A stretch of 64,000 bases of DNA from a virus. Made by a program: the position numbers and the translations under genes. The DNA lies in the IMG/VR virus record IMGVR_UViG_3300017706_000970, positions 1 to 64,000 of that record, one strand, 5' to 3'. The notes beneath the pieces were generated by a model. That model ran no database searches. It was not told where the DNA came from and saw nothing but the letters and a program-made list of their open reading frames with translations. The number at the start of each line of letters is the position of its first letter. Position 1 is the first letter of the stretch. Positions 21,437 through 33,500 of this stretch are shown one piece after another.

Positions 21437-23289
21437 TGGCTTCTAAAAATACATCACTACCAATCGACAGCCTTGACTTCAATGATATCAAGGACAACCT
21501 AAAAACATATCTGTCTTCGCAGTCAGTGTTTTCTGGTTATAACTTTGAGGGTTCGGGTCTCAATGTTCTTCTTGACATTCTTGCATACAACACTCACTAC
21601 CAAGCATTCTATAACAACATGGCAATATCAGAGTCGTTCATCGATAGTGCAATCAAACCAGACTCAATCAACTCGTTACTCAAACTTTTAAACTACACAC
21701 CGCAGTCTAGAACTTCCGCGAAGGCTACAGTTAAGGTTATCTTCAGACCAACTTCAGCCGGAACTATTCCGTATGGTGATGGAATCCTACCAGACAAGTC
21801 TACATTTTCTGCAACAGTCGGTGATAATAACTTTACGTTTAAGAATCCAGATGCAGCAGAATTTAAGGCATGTGCTTACAATGATAACGGGGATCCAACC
21901 GAATGGATTACAGGCGAAGTAGATATTTACGAAGGTACATTCTTTACATACGATCTGGTTTACGATTCATTAAATGAAAGTGGATATGTGATTCCAGAAT
22001 TGAGTGTTGACAATCGATTCCTCAAAGTGTTTATTAAGGATTCTCAAACAGTAGACAGTACAACAAGCAACGAGTGGTTTAAGTCTGACACTATCTTAAA
22101 TGTTAGCGATACCACAGAAACATATTTTCTGCAAATTGGATTGAACCGATATTATGAAATAGAATTCGGTGACAATGTAATTGGAAAAAGACCAGATGAT
22201 GGAAACATAATTTCTATTGAATACCTTAGATCAAAGGGACAAAACGCAAACGGTATTGGTGGCGGAGACGCGGTAGGATCAAGAGTATTTTCTCATACAG
22301 GTGACGATGGAACATTCGAGGTTGTAGTGTCAACTGTAGCTACGGGTGGTGGTGAAAGAGAACAGTCTTCTTTCTCTAAGAAGATTGGTCCGAGATCCTT
22401 TCAATCACAGAACAGATTGGTAACCTCTGAAGATTACAGAACAGAAATTCTCAAACGATTTCAACAACTAAAATCAGTTTTAGTTTACGGTGGTGAAGAT
22501 GCAGATCCACCACAGTATGGAAAAGTCTTCGTTGTAGGTAATACGAAGAACTCCGTGGGACTTTCTGATGTGGAAAAGAATGATATCATCACAAACATTA
22601 TCAAAACAAAAAATATAGTGGGGATTATTCCTGAGTTTGTTGATGCCGATTATAGTTATGTAAGACCTAATATTGATGTATTGATCAATAACGCATTCAC
22701 ACAACTTTCTTCACTTGCCGTGAAATCATTAGTCAGACAATCAGTACAAGATTATACAGATAATCAGTTGGAAGACTTTGGTGAAAATTTCCGAGGTTCT
22801 ACTATAATTAAAAATATTATTGCCGTCAATCCGTCTATAGTTTCTGTCAATTTAACAATTGATATAGAAAAGAGAATCGATCCTACAGATTTCTTCGGCA
22901 CACCGAAAGATTATACCGTGACATTCCCCGGTGGTGTTTTACAAGTAACAGGAAAATCTAGTATTGAAAGTAATGTTTTTGTGGTGAATGGTGTTAACTC
23001 ATACATTCAAGACGACACAAAAGGCACACTTCAACTTTATACGTTAGATGTTTCTGGTAAGAGAATAATTTCCAATTCAAATATCGGCACTATAAATTAC
23101 ACAACTGGTAAAGTAGATATTAAACAACTAAACGTACAGAGTATTCCAAACGATTCTTTCATTCGATTATATGCTTCGTCCAAGAACACCGATGTTGAAG
23201 TAAACAGAAATCAAATTCTTGTTATTGACGAAACCGATACAACTTCAGTTACCATAAACATGGGTCTATCAAACGACACTCCTGCTTGA
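21436..23289 (+). CDS. gp6: Baseplate wedge subunit gp6
   Basis: 617 residues (T4: 660). Typical start SLDFNDIKDNLKTYLSSQ, then GSGLNVLLDILAYNTHYQAF and an AISESFIDSA-like segment, followed by LLNYTPQSRTSAKATVKV, all diagnostic of the gp6/baseplate J family. gp6 forms the inner ring of the baseplate that drives sheath contraction. Tightly coupled to gp25 upstream. Confidence 0.95.
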   Translation: MASKNTSLPIDSLDFNDIKDNLKTYLSSQSVFSGYNFEGSGLNVLLDILAYNTHYQAFYNNMAISESFIDSAIKPDSINSLLKLLNYTPQSRTSAKATVKVIFRPTSAGTIPYGDGILPDKSTFSATVGDNNFTFKNPDAAEFKACAYNDNGDPTEWITGEVDIYEGTFFTYDLVYDSLNESGYVIPELSVDNRFLKVFIKDSQTVDSTTSNEWFKSDTILNVSDTTETYFLQIGLNRYYEIEFGDNVIGKRPDDGNIISIEYLRSKGQNANGIGGGDAVGSRVFSHTGDDGTFEVVVSTVATGGGEREQSSFSKKIGPRSFQSQNRLVTSEDYRTEILKRFQQLKSVLVYGGEDADPPQYGKVFVVGNTKNSVGLSDVEKNDIITNIIKTKNIVGIIPEFVDADYSYVRPNIDVLINNAFTQLSSLAVKSLVRQSVQDYTDNQLEDFGENFRGSTIIKNIIAVNPSIVSVNLTIDIEKRIDPTDFFGTPKDYTVTFPGGVLQVTGKSSIESNVFVVNGVNSYIQDDTKGTLQLYTLDVSGKRIISNSNIGTINYTTGKVDIKQLNVQSIPNDSFIRLYASSKNTDVEVNRNQILVIDETDTTSVTINMGLSNDTPA

Positions 23290-23297
23290 GAAAATAA

Positions 23298-25091
23298 ATG
23301 CCAAGATACCCACGAAATAAAATTTCAGATGTAGTTGCAGAGAATCTTCCTGATTTCGTTGTTCAGGATCACCCTCTGTTTGTTACGTTTGTTGAAGAAT
23401 ATTATAAGTGGTTAGAATCACAGGATAATTCTTACTTCGCACCAATGAGTTTACTTGGTACGGTTGATATCGACCAAACTACTGATGACTTCGTGAAGTA
23501 TTTCAAGAGTGAAGTATTCAAAGGTTTTCCAGATAATTACACTTCCGTAAGGGGAGATACTCTGGACATGAGATCGGTCTTGAAACGAGTTCGATCTTTT
23601 TATCTAGCAAAGGGTACAGAATCATCCATTAGATTTTTACTGAGAGCTTTGTTTGATGTATATTCTGAAGTTTATATTCCTTCGACTGATATACTTAATG
23701 CTTCCGGTGGTCGATGGATTCAACCAACTATCGTAAGATGTATTGATGGAGACCCTGAAAGAAATATAACACTTAGAAATACGAGAGTTCTGTTTGTTGA
23801 TTCAGGTTCAGTCGAGCAAGGTTCTGCTACTATTGTAGATTTAAATCAGTTCAACAAAGATGGTACTCCGATTCTAGAATTGGAACTATCCTCGGTAATT
23901 GGAACAACACCATATCCCGGAAAAGTTGTTTCTAGATCTGACCAACCAATTCAATTTTCTTCTGCTCTATTGAGTATGGTATCTGGAATAACATTCACCA
24001 ACGGTGGATCGAATTACCAACCTGATGATCTTGTGAATATTGAAACCGCTTCAGGTTTCTCTGGAAAGGGAGCTAAAGCTTCTGTAGAGTCGGTAACAAA
24101 AACCGGAACAATCCGATCTATTCGTATTGATGATCCCGGTCTGAATTATGTTGAAATTCCTGTAACATACACAGTAACAGTAGATTCAAAAACTGGTACG
24201 GGTGCAAGTGGTTTGTCGCTAATTAAAAATGCAAAAGTAACTAGACCGGGATACTGGACCAACAATGATGGTAAGGTTTCTTCTACCGAAAAGTTACAGG
24301 ATAACTATCGTTATCAGATTCATTCTTATGTCGTAAGAACAGAAGCAAATCTAAGTGAATACAAAGACACGTTAAAAGAATTTGCACACCCAAGTGGTAA
24401 ACTGGTATTGGGTGATTACTTTGTGTATAGAAAAGAAAGTGCAACAGCAGATGCTGGCGGGTTTGGACTACTGCGTGATGAGATGCCTCAGTTTGCAAAT
24501 TATTTTCCATACACTATCGCTCTTGCAGGTGATAATTCAAATGGAGTCACATGTACATCAGCATTGTCATCAACTGGTGTGTTACCTTCGAGCTTTGATT
24601 TGCGAGGAGTGGTTGTAGATAATCTAGGGGGTAGTGCAGTTCTAGATGGTTTTCTTATTGATTATTTTCCATATGGTTATGATACGGCAAATTCATATGA
24701 TATACAAGGAAACACAAGAACCGCGGCCTCTGATTTGGGTGCTGGAATTTCTTCTGGGTGGAGTAGTCAAAACTTTCGCAGGTTTGGTGGAATTGGTGCT
24801 ACGCAAGAATTTCTTGGTCAATTCGATGACGGACAGTATACCGGATCCACTATGCCGGGATGGCCATCCAATAATATAGATTGGTGGATTGTTCACCCAC
24901 ATCCAAACACATGGCACGGAGGAGTTAGATCAACATATGGTAATGGTGTAACGTGGGGTAGAATTAGATTGCAGGACTTTATATTAGGACCATATATTCT
25001 AACCTCACCTCCCGTAGCCGGATCCAGTTATAGTTCTCAAGGAACACAAGGATCTATAGACGTACCAAACAATTACGGGCAAGACTTGTAG
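23298..25091 (+). CDS. Baseplate structural protein in the gp7 position
   Basis: 597 residues. The N-terminal 120 residues (VAENLPDFVVQDHPLFVTFV; EEYYKWLES; RVRSFYLAKGTESSIRFLLR) match a family found between gp6 and gp8 in marine T4-like phages. The rest is beta-rich, with repeated GSxYQPDDLV-type modules and a Gly/Trp-rich C-terminus (MPGWPSNNIDWW). T4 has gp7 here (1032 residues), but clear gp7 similarity is not visible, so only the position is used. A late promoter follows immediately. Confidence 0.65.
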   Translation: MPRYPRNKISDVVAENLPDFVVQDHPLFVTFVEEYYKWLESQDNSYFAPMSLLGTVDIDQTTDDFVKYFKSEVFKGFPDNYTSVRGDTLDMRSVLKRVRSFYLAKGTESSIRFLLRALFDVYSEVYIPSTDILNASGGRWIQPTIVRCIDGDPERNITLRNTRVLFVDSGSVEQGSATIVDLNQFNKDGTPILELELSSVIGTTPYPGKVVSRSDQPIQFSSALLSMVSGITFTNGGSNYQPDDLVNIETASGFSGKGAKASVESVTKTGTIRSIRIDDPGLNYVEIPVTYTVTVDSKTGTGASGLSLIKNAKVTRPGYWTNNDGKVSSTEKLQDNYRYQIHSYVVRTEANLSEYKDTLKEFAHPSGKLVLGDYFVYRKESATADAGGFGLLRDEMPQFANYFPYTIALAGDNSNGVTCTSALSSTGVLPSSFDLRGVVVDNLGGSAVLDGFLIDYFPYGYDTANSYDIQGNTRTAASDLGAGISSGWSSQNFRRFGGIGATQEFLGQFDDGQYTGSTMPGWPSNNIDWWIVHPHPNTWHGGVRSTYGNGVTWGRIRLQDFILGPYILTSPPVAGSSYSSQGTQGSIDVPNNYGQDL

Positions 25092-25099
25092 TATAAATA
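25092..25099 (+). promoter_or_regulatory. T4-type late promoter (TATAAATA)
   Basis: An exact match to the T4 late consensus, 24 bases before the gp8-like ATG. Confidence 0.8.
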
Positions 25100-25115
25100 A
25101 ACTAAGGAATAATAA

Positions 25116-27584
25116 ATGTCCAACTTGCAATTTTCTTTCAATGTATCAGCAGCAGAATCGTTTCTTGATGATTTTTCAAGTGACTCAGATTCTTTCTATC
25201 TGATGATTTCTCGGCCAGAATCGTGGCCAAATGAAAACACACCACCAACTTCTATGGATACATCGAGCAATCAATTTGATTCGTGGTCTTCTGCTATTGC
25301 TGCAAAGAAAATTACAAGTAAAGATGCGAGACTCGTAACAAAAAGATACGACTGGACATCTGGTGTAACGTATTCACAATTCTCAGATACAAATGAAATT
25401 TTTCGTTCTGCGACATATGAATCAAGACCGTTCTATGTAATGACTCCGCAGTATAGAGTCTACAAGTGTCTTGATAATAACAGAGGATCGGTTGCATCTA
25501 CAGTACAACCAACACATACTTATCCAGATTATCAAACGCCCGGGACCGATGGTTACTCTTGGCAGTTCATGTATCAACTCAAAGAAGAAGATCTGGAATT
25601 TGTGACTGACGACTATATTCCAGTTTCAGTTGCCGGTTCAACCACTAAGATTGGAACAATCGAGTACCTTCAACGAGAGGTTCAGGAAAATTCCTCGAAT
25701 GGTGGAGTATTCGGAGCTAAACTAGATCGTTCTGGAAGTTACTGGTCTGAATCAGAAATAATGAGGAAGGGAAATAGTTCTGATGGAACATTCTACATAA
25801 AGCATTCAGTTTATGGTTTGGATAACACATCAGTATTCCCCACTCCACTCGGAGACGTAGATGCTTGCAAATGGACAGTAAACAATTCATATACCGTCGG
25901 TCAGTATACAGACTGGGCACTAACTGATCTTGATATGGGAACAGGTATTATTCCGAATAATCCAACTTCCTATACTAAAATAGGTTTCTATAAGAAAATT
26001 CTCGGAACATCTGGTGGAGATATTTTCACCACAAGGTTTGAAAATACCCCATCGTTCGTGCCAAGTTCCAGTACACCGGCGTATTTTAATATTGTACCTT
26101 ACATATATGTTGCAAGTGGAACTGGGAACACATCTGAACAGAATGCTGTTATATATCCACTGTTTCAGGGAATTTCTTTCTCTACCGATGTTAGTGTACC
26201 AAGAGACTCAGACGGTATAGTAAATGAAACAAAGGTAATAACTGGCATTCGAGTTCTCGACCCCGGTTCTGGTATTACTGATCCCTCAATTCAGATGTTA
26301 ACCCCAACAGGTTCCACTGCTGCTGGAATTGGATTCCAAGCTTCCGCAGTTGGTTCGCCATTAGGTGGACATGGTTCTAACGCTCCATATGAATTAGGTG
26401 CAAACAAGGTAATGATTCGAACATTACTAAAGGGTTCCGAAGGCGGCGCGTTTGATGTTCAGAATGATTTTAGAAAATTCTCAATTATTAAGAACCCACA
26501 ACTTGCAGGATGGACTGCGGGAGTTACTGCCGGATTTGTTGCGGGAACTGCAACACCGAACTTCACTGACGTAAGAATACGAAACGAAAACAATACTGCT
26601 GTTATAGATTTCCACACAGTGGGAACACCGGGAATGACTCACCCAGTAGACGCATTTGTTGTTGGACAAAAGATTCATCAAGGCGAATACAGCACAACAC
26701 AGGCAAGAGGAACAGTAACAAATTGGGTTCCAAATACTGCCGGAAAACTAACCGTGTCTGTAGACAACGGATCATTCAGAGCTTGTGTAATTCCAGATGA
26801 ACGACCAAGTTCCGTGACCTCCGGTAGAATTTTCTACGGAGAAACAACAGGAACCGGTTACACATTTGGCGGAGACGGAAATAGTTTCGGTGGATTTGTA
26901 GATTCCGTAACACACAGTAAGACATTCGTTAATGAATCATTCCCAATCGGATCTGTTGTGTATGGTATGGACTCCGGTTCTACTGCCAAAGTAACTCGAT
27001 TCGTTGCTGATGCAGATGGTGAACGAGGAATTATGACACTCACAGATAAAGTTGGTTCTTTCATTGCTCCTCGCGTTGCACTCGGAACTCAACTAGATGG
27101 CGAAAAGGTATTTGGTTTCCGATCACTTTCGGAAGATGGCACAGTTCAGCTGAGCAATTCTCCAGTGGGAACTATTACCAAAACCGAAAGTCAACCAGTA
27201 AATATTGATGAGACTCACAGACTCACCACCAAGGTTCGGTCGTTATTTAACAGTCCACAATTTCAATTAGATTCGAGTCTTCTTGACTTGAATGTAAGTG
27301 CAAATTCAAATTTGTTTAGTTCGACTTTAGTTGGATTTAGTTATGCAACCGGAAGCACTTCGGGTGTATCAGGAAGCACCGTGGATATGTTCCTGACATC
27401 CACAATAGGTTCAATAACATCAGGAAATGTAGTAACACTAAACGGTTTTACTGGTGAAGTTCTGGGAACAACTATACCGGAATTCTTGAGAAATACCGGA
27501 CAAGTGTTATACATAGAGAACGTAAGACCTGTAGAAAGAAATCCAGACCAAGACGAAGAAATCAAAGTCGTAATTGACTTTTAG
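25116..27584 (+). CDS. gp8: gp8-like baseplate wedge subunit
   Basis: 822 residues, much longer than T4 gp8 (334). The N-terminal third carries the gp8 pattern of marine T4-likes: SFYLMISRPESWPNENTPPT, an AAKKITSKDARLVTKRYDWT block, RVYKCLDNN and GYSWQFMYQLKEEDLEFVTD. The remaining two thirds are repetitive beta-rich sequence with many Gly and Ser, perhaps added decoration or fibre-attachment domains. It follows a perfect late promoter. gp8 links gp7 to gp10 at the baseplate periphery in T4. Confidence 0.82.
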   Translation: MSNLQFSFNVSAAESFLDDFSSDSDSFYLMISRPESWPNENTPPTSMDTSSNQFDSWSSAIAAKKITSKDARLVTKRYDWTSGVTYSQFSDTNEIFRSATYESRPFYVMTPQYRVYKCLDNNRGSVASTVQPTHTYPDYQTPGTDGYSWQFMYQLKEEDLEFVTDDYIPVSVAGSTTKIGTIEYLQREVQENSSNGGVFGAKLDRSGSYWSESEIMRKGNSSDGTFYIKHSVYGLDNTSVFPTPLGDVDACKWTVNNSYTVGQYTDWALTDLDMGTGIIPNNPTSYTKIGFYKKILGTSGGDIFTTRFENTPSFVPSSSTPAYFNIVPYIYVASGTGNTSEQNAVIYPLFQGISFSTDVSVPRDSDGIVNETKVITGIRVLDPGSGITDPSIQMLTPTGSTAAGIGFQASAVGSPLGGHGSNAPYELGANKVMIRTLLKGSEGGAFDVQNDFRKFSIIKNPQLAGWTAGVTAGFVAGTATPNFTDVRIRNENNTAVIDFHTVGTPGMTHPVDAFVVGQKIHQGEYSTTQARGTVTNWVPNTAGKLTVSVDNGSFRACVIPDERPSSVTSGRIFYGETTGTGYTFGGDGNSFGGFVDSVTHSKTFVNESFPIGSVVYGMDSGSTAKVTRFVADADGERGIMTLTDKVGSFIAPRVALGTQLDGEKVFGFRSLSEDGTVQLSNSPVGTITKTESQPVNIDETHRLTTKVRSLFNSPQFQLDSSLLDLNVSANSNLFSSTLVGFSYATGSTSGVSGSTVDMFLTSTIGSITSGNVVTLNGFTGEVLGTTIPEFLRNTGQVLYIENVRPVERNPDQDEEIKVVIDF

Positions 27585-27598
27585 GGAGTAATAGAAAC

Positions 27599-30500
27599 AT
27601 GCCTTCATATGACCCTGAATTGACATCGGGAGATCCATACTACGACGATTTTGATAAGACAAAGAATTATCTTAAGATTCTTTTCAAGCCAGGATTCGCC
27701 GTTCAAGCAAGAGAACTCACGCAACTTCAAACCGCTCTTCAAACACAGATCGAGCGTTTTGGAGATCATGTCTTTAAGAACGGAACTCCAGTTCTCGGTT
27801 CTGGTCTGACAGAAAAGAACGTAGGTTATATTCGAGCAACTGGACTCAGTGAAGCAAACAGAGCTCTTATTGCCGGTGACTTCTTAACTGGTACAGGTGA
27901 TAAATCAAATCTACGAGCGAGAGTAATTTCAACAGAAGCTCCTCTCTCTACTGGTGTAGATACTTTTCCAGTCGTGTTTCTTCAGTACCTAAGTGGCGGT
28001 GGAACTGCTGGTGATTCCTTTGGTCTGGGTGATCAAGTTTACAGCGAAACTCAGAGTGTCAACTTTGCAGTAAAATCTACCACAGGTGATTATGTTGCAT
28101 CAACCGGCAATGGACTGGCATGTTCCATTGATACTGGTGTATTTTATGTTGATGGTTTCTTTGTTTATGTCAATCCACAAACCAACGTACCTTTTAGATT
28201 ATCAACAGCCAATCAAATCGAAAGTCCATCTTCTGGTGAAGACGGAACGGCCGCCGGCGCATCAGCTGGTGTTCGTCTTTACCAATTCCCAACCAACCGT
28301 GTCGGTCTTCAAATCAATAAGAAAATCATTGATAATATTGATGATCCTACTCTTGTCGATCCTGCAAAGGGTTCTTACAACTACTCAGCACCCGGTGCCG
28401 ATCGGTATCAAGTAGATCCTGTTTTTAGTTCTAAGGTTCTAAACATTACTACAAACACTCCGTCTGAATTTATCGACGAAGATTTCGTAGATGTCCTTCG
28501 AGTTGTAAACGGTAAGATTACTAAGCGATATAACAAGACAGAATATGCTGAATTAGAAAAGACACTTGCAAGAAGAACATTCGACGAATCTGGTAACTAT
28601 ACCGTCAAACCATTTAATGCTACTATTCTAAACAATCTTAGAATTGACAAGTATCAGGTAGATGTTACCCTAAGTTCGGCCGCGGCAACTTTTGGTATTG
28701 GAGATAATGTTACCAGTAATGGTGTTACTGCTGAGGTTCTCAATGTATTAGATCGAACGAACTTCATCGGTTCTACCGCACAGAGATTAATCGTAGACAT
28801 GGATTCTGGAAGATTTGCATCTGGTATTAGCATGACCAACAATGAAAGTCCAGATCCAGCTACCGGAACCGTAAACGCAATATCTTTCTTACCAGATTCA
28901 ACAGGTATTTTTAGTGCAGAACAGGGTGGTACTGCATCTAAGTTAGCTGTATCCATAAATTCCGGTAAGGCTTATGTTTTTGGTTATGAATTCGAAACAC
29001 AGTCGAAAACAAATATCTCTTCGGATAGAGCAAGAACAGATGAATCTTTAATTGGTGCTAATCTAAATGCTAATTTAGGCAATTTTATCGTTGCAGAGAC
29101 AGATGCACTTCCCGTCAATGATGTAGCAATCAAATATTCTGGAAATAGATTTGACAGTTACCCATTCGATTCTGGTGTTTCTATATTAGGAACAGATGGT
29201 CCTTTTGAATATAACAATTTACCCAAAGTAGATCTTAAAGGTAAGTTCATTCAAGTTAACATTCCATATAGAGCTAACGAAGCAGGAACGGCTACCATTA
29301 GATATTGGGCCCCATTGTTTGCCACAGAACATGACGGTTCATTCGATAGTGCTCTTGTTATCGATAATTTTGCTTCCGCTACTATGGAATCATCAGATAC
29401 ATCTTTAATTGTGGGATCCGAATCTTCCGCATATTATCTGCCAACTTCAATTGACAGTCAAGGTGGTTATGTTAGTTCCGGTGCAAATTCTCCCGGTGCA
29501 AGTGCAGATCGATTTCTACAAAAAATAACTTTTAGGCAGAATTATAGAAGTGGTGTAAACTACAGCACAGGGCGAGGAATTGCACCCAGTTTAAATGAAT
29601 ATGCTTCCTTTAAAGGTCAAATAGGAACTCCCGGTGCTACTTGTTCGTTTGTTCGACAAGTTTTCATGGGTAACATTGACGGTGATATCGGCTCTGGAAA
29701 CGGACCAAATGCTTATGTTAGAGCTGGTGGTGTTGCTAGACGATGGGTTCCAGCGGAGTCTGTTACCTTTAGATCTGGCAGTTCGATGATTCTACAATCA
29801 GCAGGGACCGGAGGGTTTGAGAAATCCGGTGGTGTTATTCAACAGGGTTGGGCTGGAATCAGCGGAACGATTCAAGATTGCAGTCCAGTTTCATATGGGT
29901 CTAGTATTAACTCCATCATTAATAAAAATATATACGCACTTCCAGTTGCGGATGCTTATGTTACTGGGCAGAATGGTTACAATTCTGCATCTAACTTTGC
30001 AGTTGGTGATGTAGTGAGACAGTTCCAATATGGAGCTACCGGAAGCCCGGCCGCCGGAGGATTTACGCTCGGTGCTTCTGGTGGTGGATATGCTTATACT
30101 GATCCAACCAGTCTATCAGAAGCAATAGCTGAAGTTGTTGGTTGGGTGTTAACTGTAAATGGTCCGATTCTTTATGCGGAACAGGTATCAGGTGTAACCT
30201 TCGCAGCATCTTGTGGATTTAGTAATCTTTCATATCCCGGAGTTCTTCCCGGAATCGCGTTTGGTAACACATGTGATGGTTGTCCCGGAGCCGGTTGCAC
30301 TGTAGGATTTAATGGTCTCATAGACTTAGTTTCCACTTCTGCTCCTTCGAGCGGAGCAACCGTAGATTACACATTCAAGTATGGATTAAGATCAGGTTTT
30401 ACTGCCGACATGACAGTACAAGAGGTCAGGTTTGAATCAGACGATCCCGGTATTGTTGGTGATGGATATCTAAATGTACTTCAGGACGAAGGTAAAGTCG

Positions 30501-33500
30501 ATGCAGACTTTAATGCGGGATCAGCTGCTGTTGATAATCAAACTGCGACGGGGTTGATTGATGCTGGAATAGTTTCCACTTCATATAAACATGGACAAAT
30601 AGTAGTTCAGTTTACATATAATGACTGGGACGTTTCGAGAATTGATTATAATGATTATAAGGGCGATCCAAATATAATCAATAAGGGTAACGTGATTAGT
30701 TGGGATAATAGTCAAAACAAACTTCTGTTAGAAATCTGCACAGGGTTCCAAGGATTCCAACGCGATCTTGGTTACATATATGGTATCAGAGATACATCAT
30801 GTGATATGGCTTTCGTTGGATATGGTGGAAATGGTATAAATTCAAATAGTGACGTTTCAGAAAACTTTAGTAATATCGTTGATGTGGCTGGACCTTATAA
30901 TATTACAACTGCTAATTTCAATGGTTTTGGTTCATATACTGAAGGTGAAACAGGAACTCAACTTCTACAGTCCAAGAGTAATTTTGTTCCCGGTCGATTC
31001 TATTCGGTCGGTGAGAAAGTTGCTCAGAATGTTCCGGGATCACAACCAACCAAATACGCAACTGGTACGGTGGTAAATTTCACGGCAAGGAACTCAGGAA
31101 ATTCTGCTGACGTTCAAGACACAACACTTCTCATTGAGTTAGATTCAACTAATGGTGCTTCTTTCGAGGTTGGTGCAAATGCAAAACCAATTTTAGAAGG
31201 AACACTTTCGAGTGCTTCGGGTGTAACTGGATTTGTTCCAAGTCCAACAGGTAAGGTCACAACTGTTCAGAATTCTTATGGACTAAACGGTGCATACTTT
31301 AATGGATTCCTTGGTACTGCTGGTTCTTCTATGGATCAATATACTACAACGCAGGTTCCAGTTACTATTGGTACAGCAAGAATTAGGCAAATTCAAGAAC
31401 AATCAAATGACGCTCAACAAGTTTCACTCTTTGATGTGAATATGGGCAACAAGAGATCAGGTGTTAAGTTCTTCCTAAATGAAATGAACGCAGCTTTTTA
31501 TGGATTCGCAAAACAAACAAACAGAGCTGGATTGGTTCAATCCGCCGGCGGCAAACTGTTTGATGTTCATCCAACTTATATTGGTAAGGTATTCAATCCT
31601 GATCAGAACAAGTTAGTTTTCCCAGTTCCAGTAGGAGATGTAGTCAAGACAATTAATTCTCTTGACTACAGAGTAATCAAGTCATTCCCAATAACCTTTG
31701 ATAATCCTAGTGATCTATCTGCCGAGGCTTCTTCCGGAAATTCTAATATTCGATTCGTAGGAGGTGGAGTTTCTGGTGGTATAGTAGATGGAACTGATCT
31801 AAACAACTATATCATGGTAGATAATAATGGTAAGATTATGGATCTGTTCTCAGATGCCTTTACACTTAGAACCAACAACACAGATTTCGGTGACCTAGGC
31901 AAATTAACTGTAACCAAGAACATTGGCGGTGGTACTGGGACATATCCAGATACTACCAAGTTTGATCTTATTGCCATGTTGGATGTAAATCCGGGTGAAA
32001 GTATTACCACAAGTCCAATTAGATTCAAGAAACTAAAAGAAGTTTCAACCACACTCGCAACAGGTGATATTAAAACATCAGCCACTGGATTGAAATACTT
32101 CGAATTATCGAATAATGATATCTACTCATTCGTTTCTGCCTTCGATGAAGGTATTTCAGCAACCGCCGATGTATTTAACTTATTCTCACTGGACAACGGA
32201 CAACGAGATAATCTTTACCAGAATGGTAGATTGTACATCTCAAATAATGGTTTAGAATCAGCTGGAACTGTTGCGGATGTTAAAGATAAAAAGGCAAACC
32301 TCGCCGGTCCTATTAGTGTAGTGTATAGGTATTTCGAACATAGTGGTATTGGACCATTCGTTTCCGAATCATACATCAACGACTCTCCTGCTTCCGGTGA
32401 AATTAAATTTACATTCGATGACATTCCAGAATATACATCACCCGATAGTGGTGAAGTTATTAATCTAAACAAGATTATTGATTTTCGTCCAACATTCGAT
32501 GGAATAAACTTCAACGCAGTGTTCTTACCTGCAAGTGGACAGTCGTTTAATATCTCATATTCTTACTTTCTTCCGAGAATCGATAAACTCGTTCTTACAA
32601 GAGACAAAGAATTCAAGGTAATTCAAGGTGTTCCCGCACTCGAACCCACAACCCCAGATAAGGTTGTCGATGCAATGGAACTTTATAAGTTCTATATTCC
32701 TGCTTACACATATAAATCAACGGATGTAATCTCCAAGTTCATCGAGAACAAGAGATTTACCATGCGAGATATTGGTAGTCTTGAACGAAGAATTCAACAA
32801 ATTGAATACTACAGCACACTTTCTCTTCTTGAAAGACAAACAGAAGCCCTGTTTGTTAAAGATGAAAATGGAAATGATAGATTCAAGAACGGTATTATTG
32901 TTGATCAGTTCTCTGGTCACAATATCGGTGACGTAAAGAACAAAGATTACAATGTCGCAATGGACTTTGAAAACCAAGAGTTGAGATCACCATTTACTTC
33001 ACGCAGTGTTGATTTTGATGTGAAGACACTCAACAGTCTTCATAAGACATCAGATAATCTGGTTATGTTACCATTTACCAGCGAATCACTCAATACTCAA
33101 CCACTGTCCACATCAACAGTAAATCTCAATCCGTTTACTGTTACAAACTGGTTGGGTCGGGCTAAATTGACTCCACCATCAGACAACTGGTATGATGACA
33201 CAAAAAACCCAGATGTTCTTGTGAACATAGAAGGTGAAAACGATGCGTGGAAGGCTCTTGGATCAAACGCATTCGGAACCCAATGGAATGATTGGAAGAC
33301 AAACTGGGTTGGTTCCGAGTCAATGTCCGATACAATTCTGAATAAGAATGCAAAGGGAATTTCAAGAACAACTGACGTTACCTCCAGTAGGCAACTTCGC
33401 ACTGGAATTGAAACCCGAGTGGTTCCAGAAAGAATCGTAAAGGAAATCGGAAGCAAGTTTGTAGATCTAAGTGTCGTACCTTTCGTTAGATCGAAGAGTG

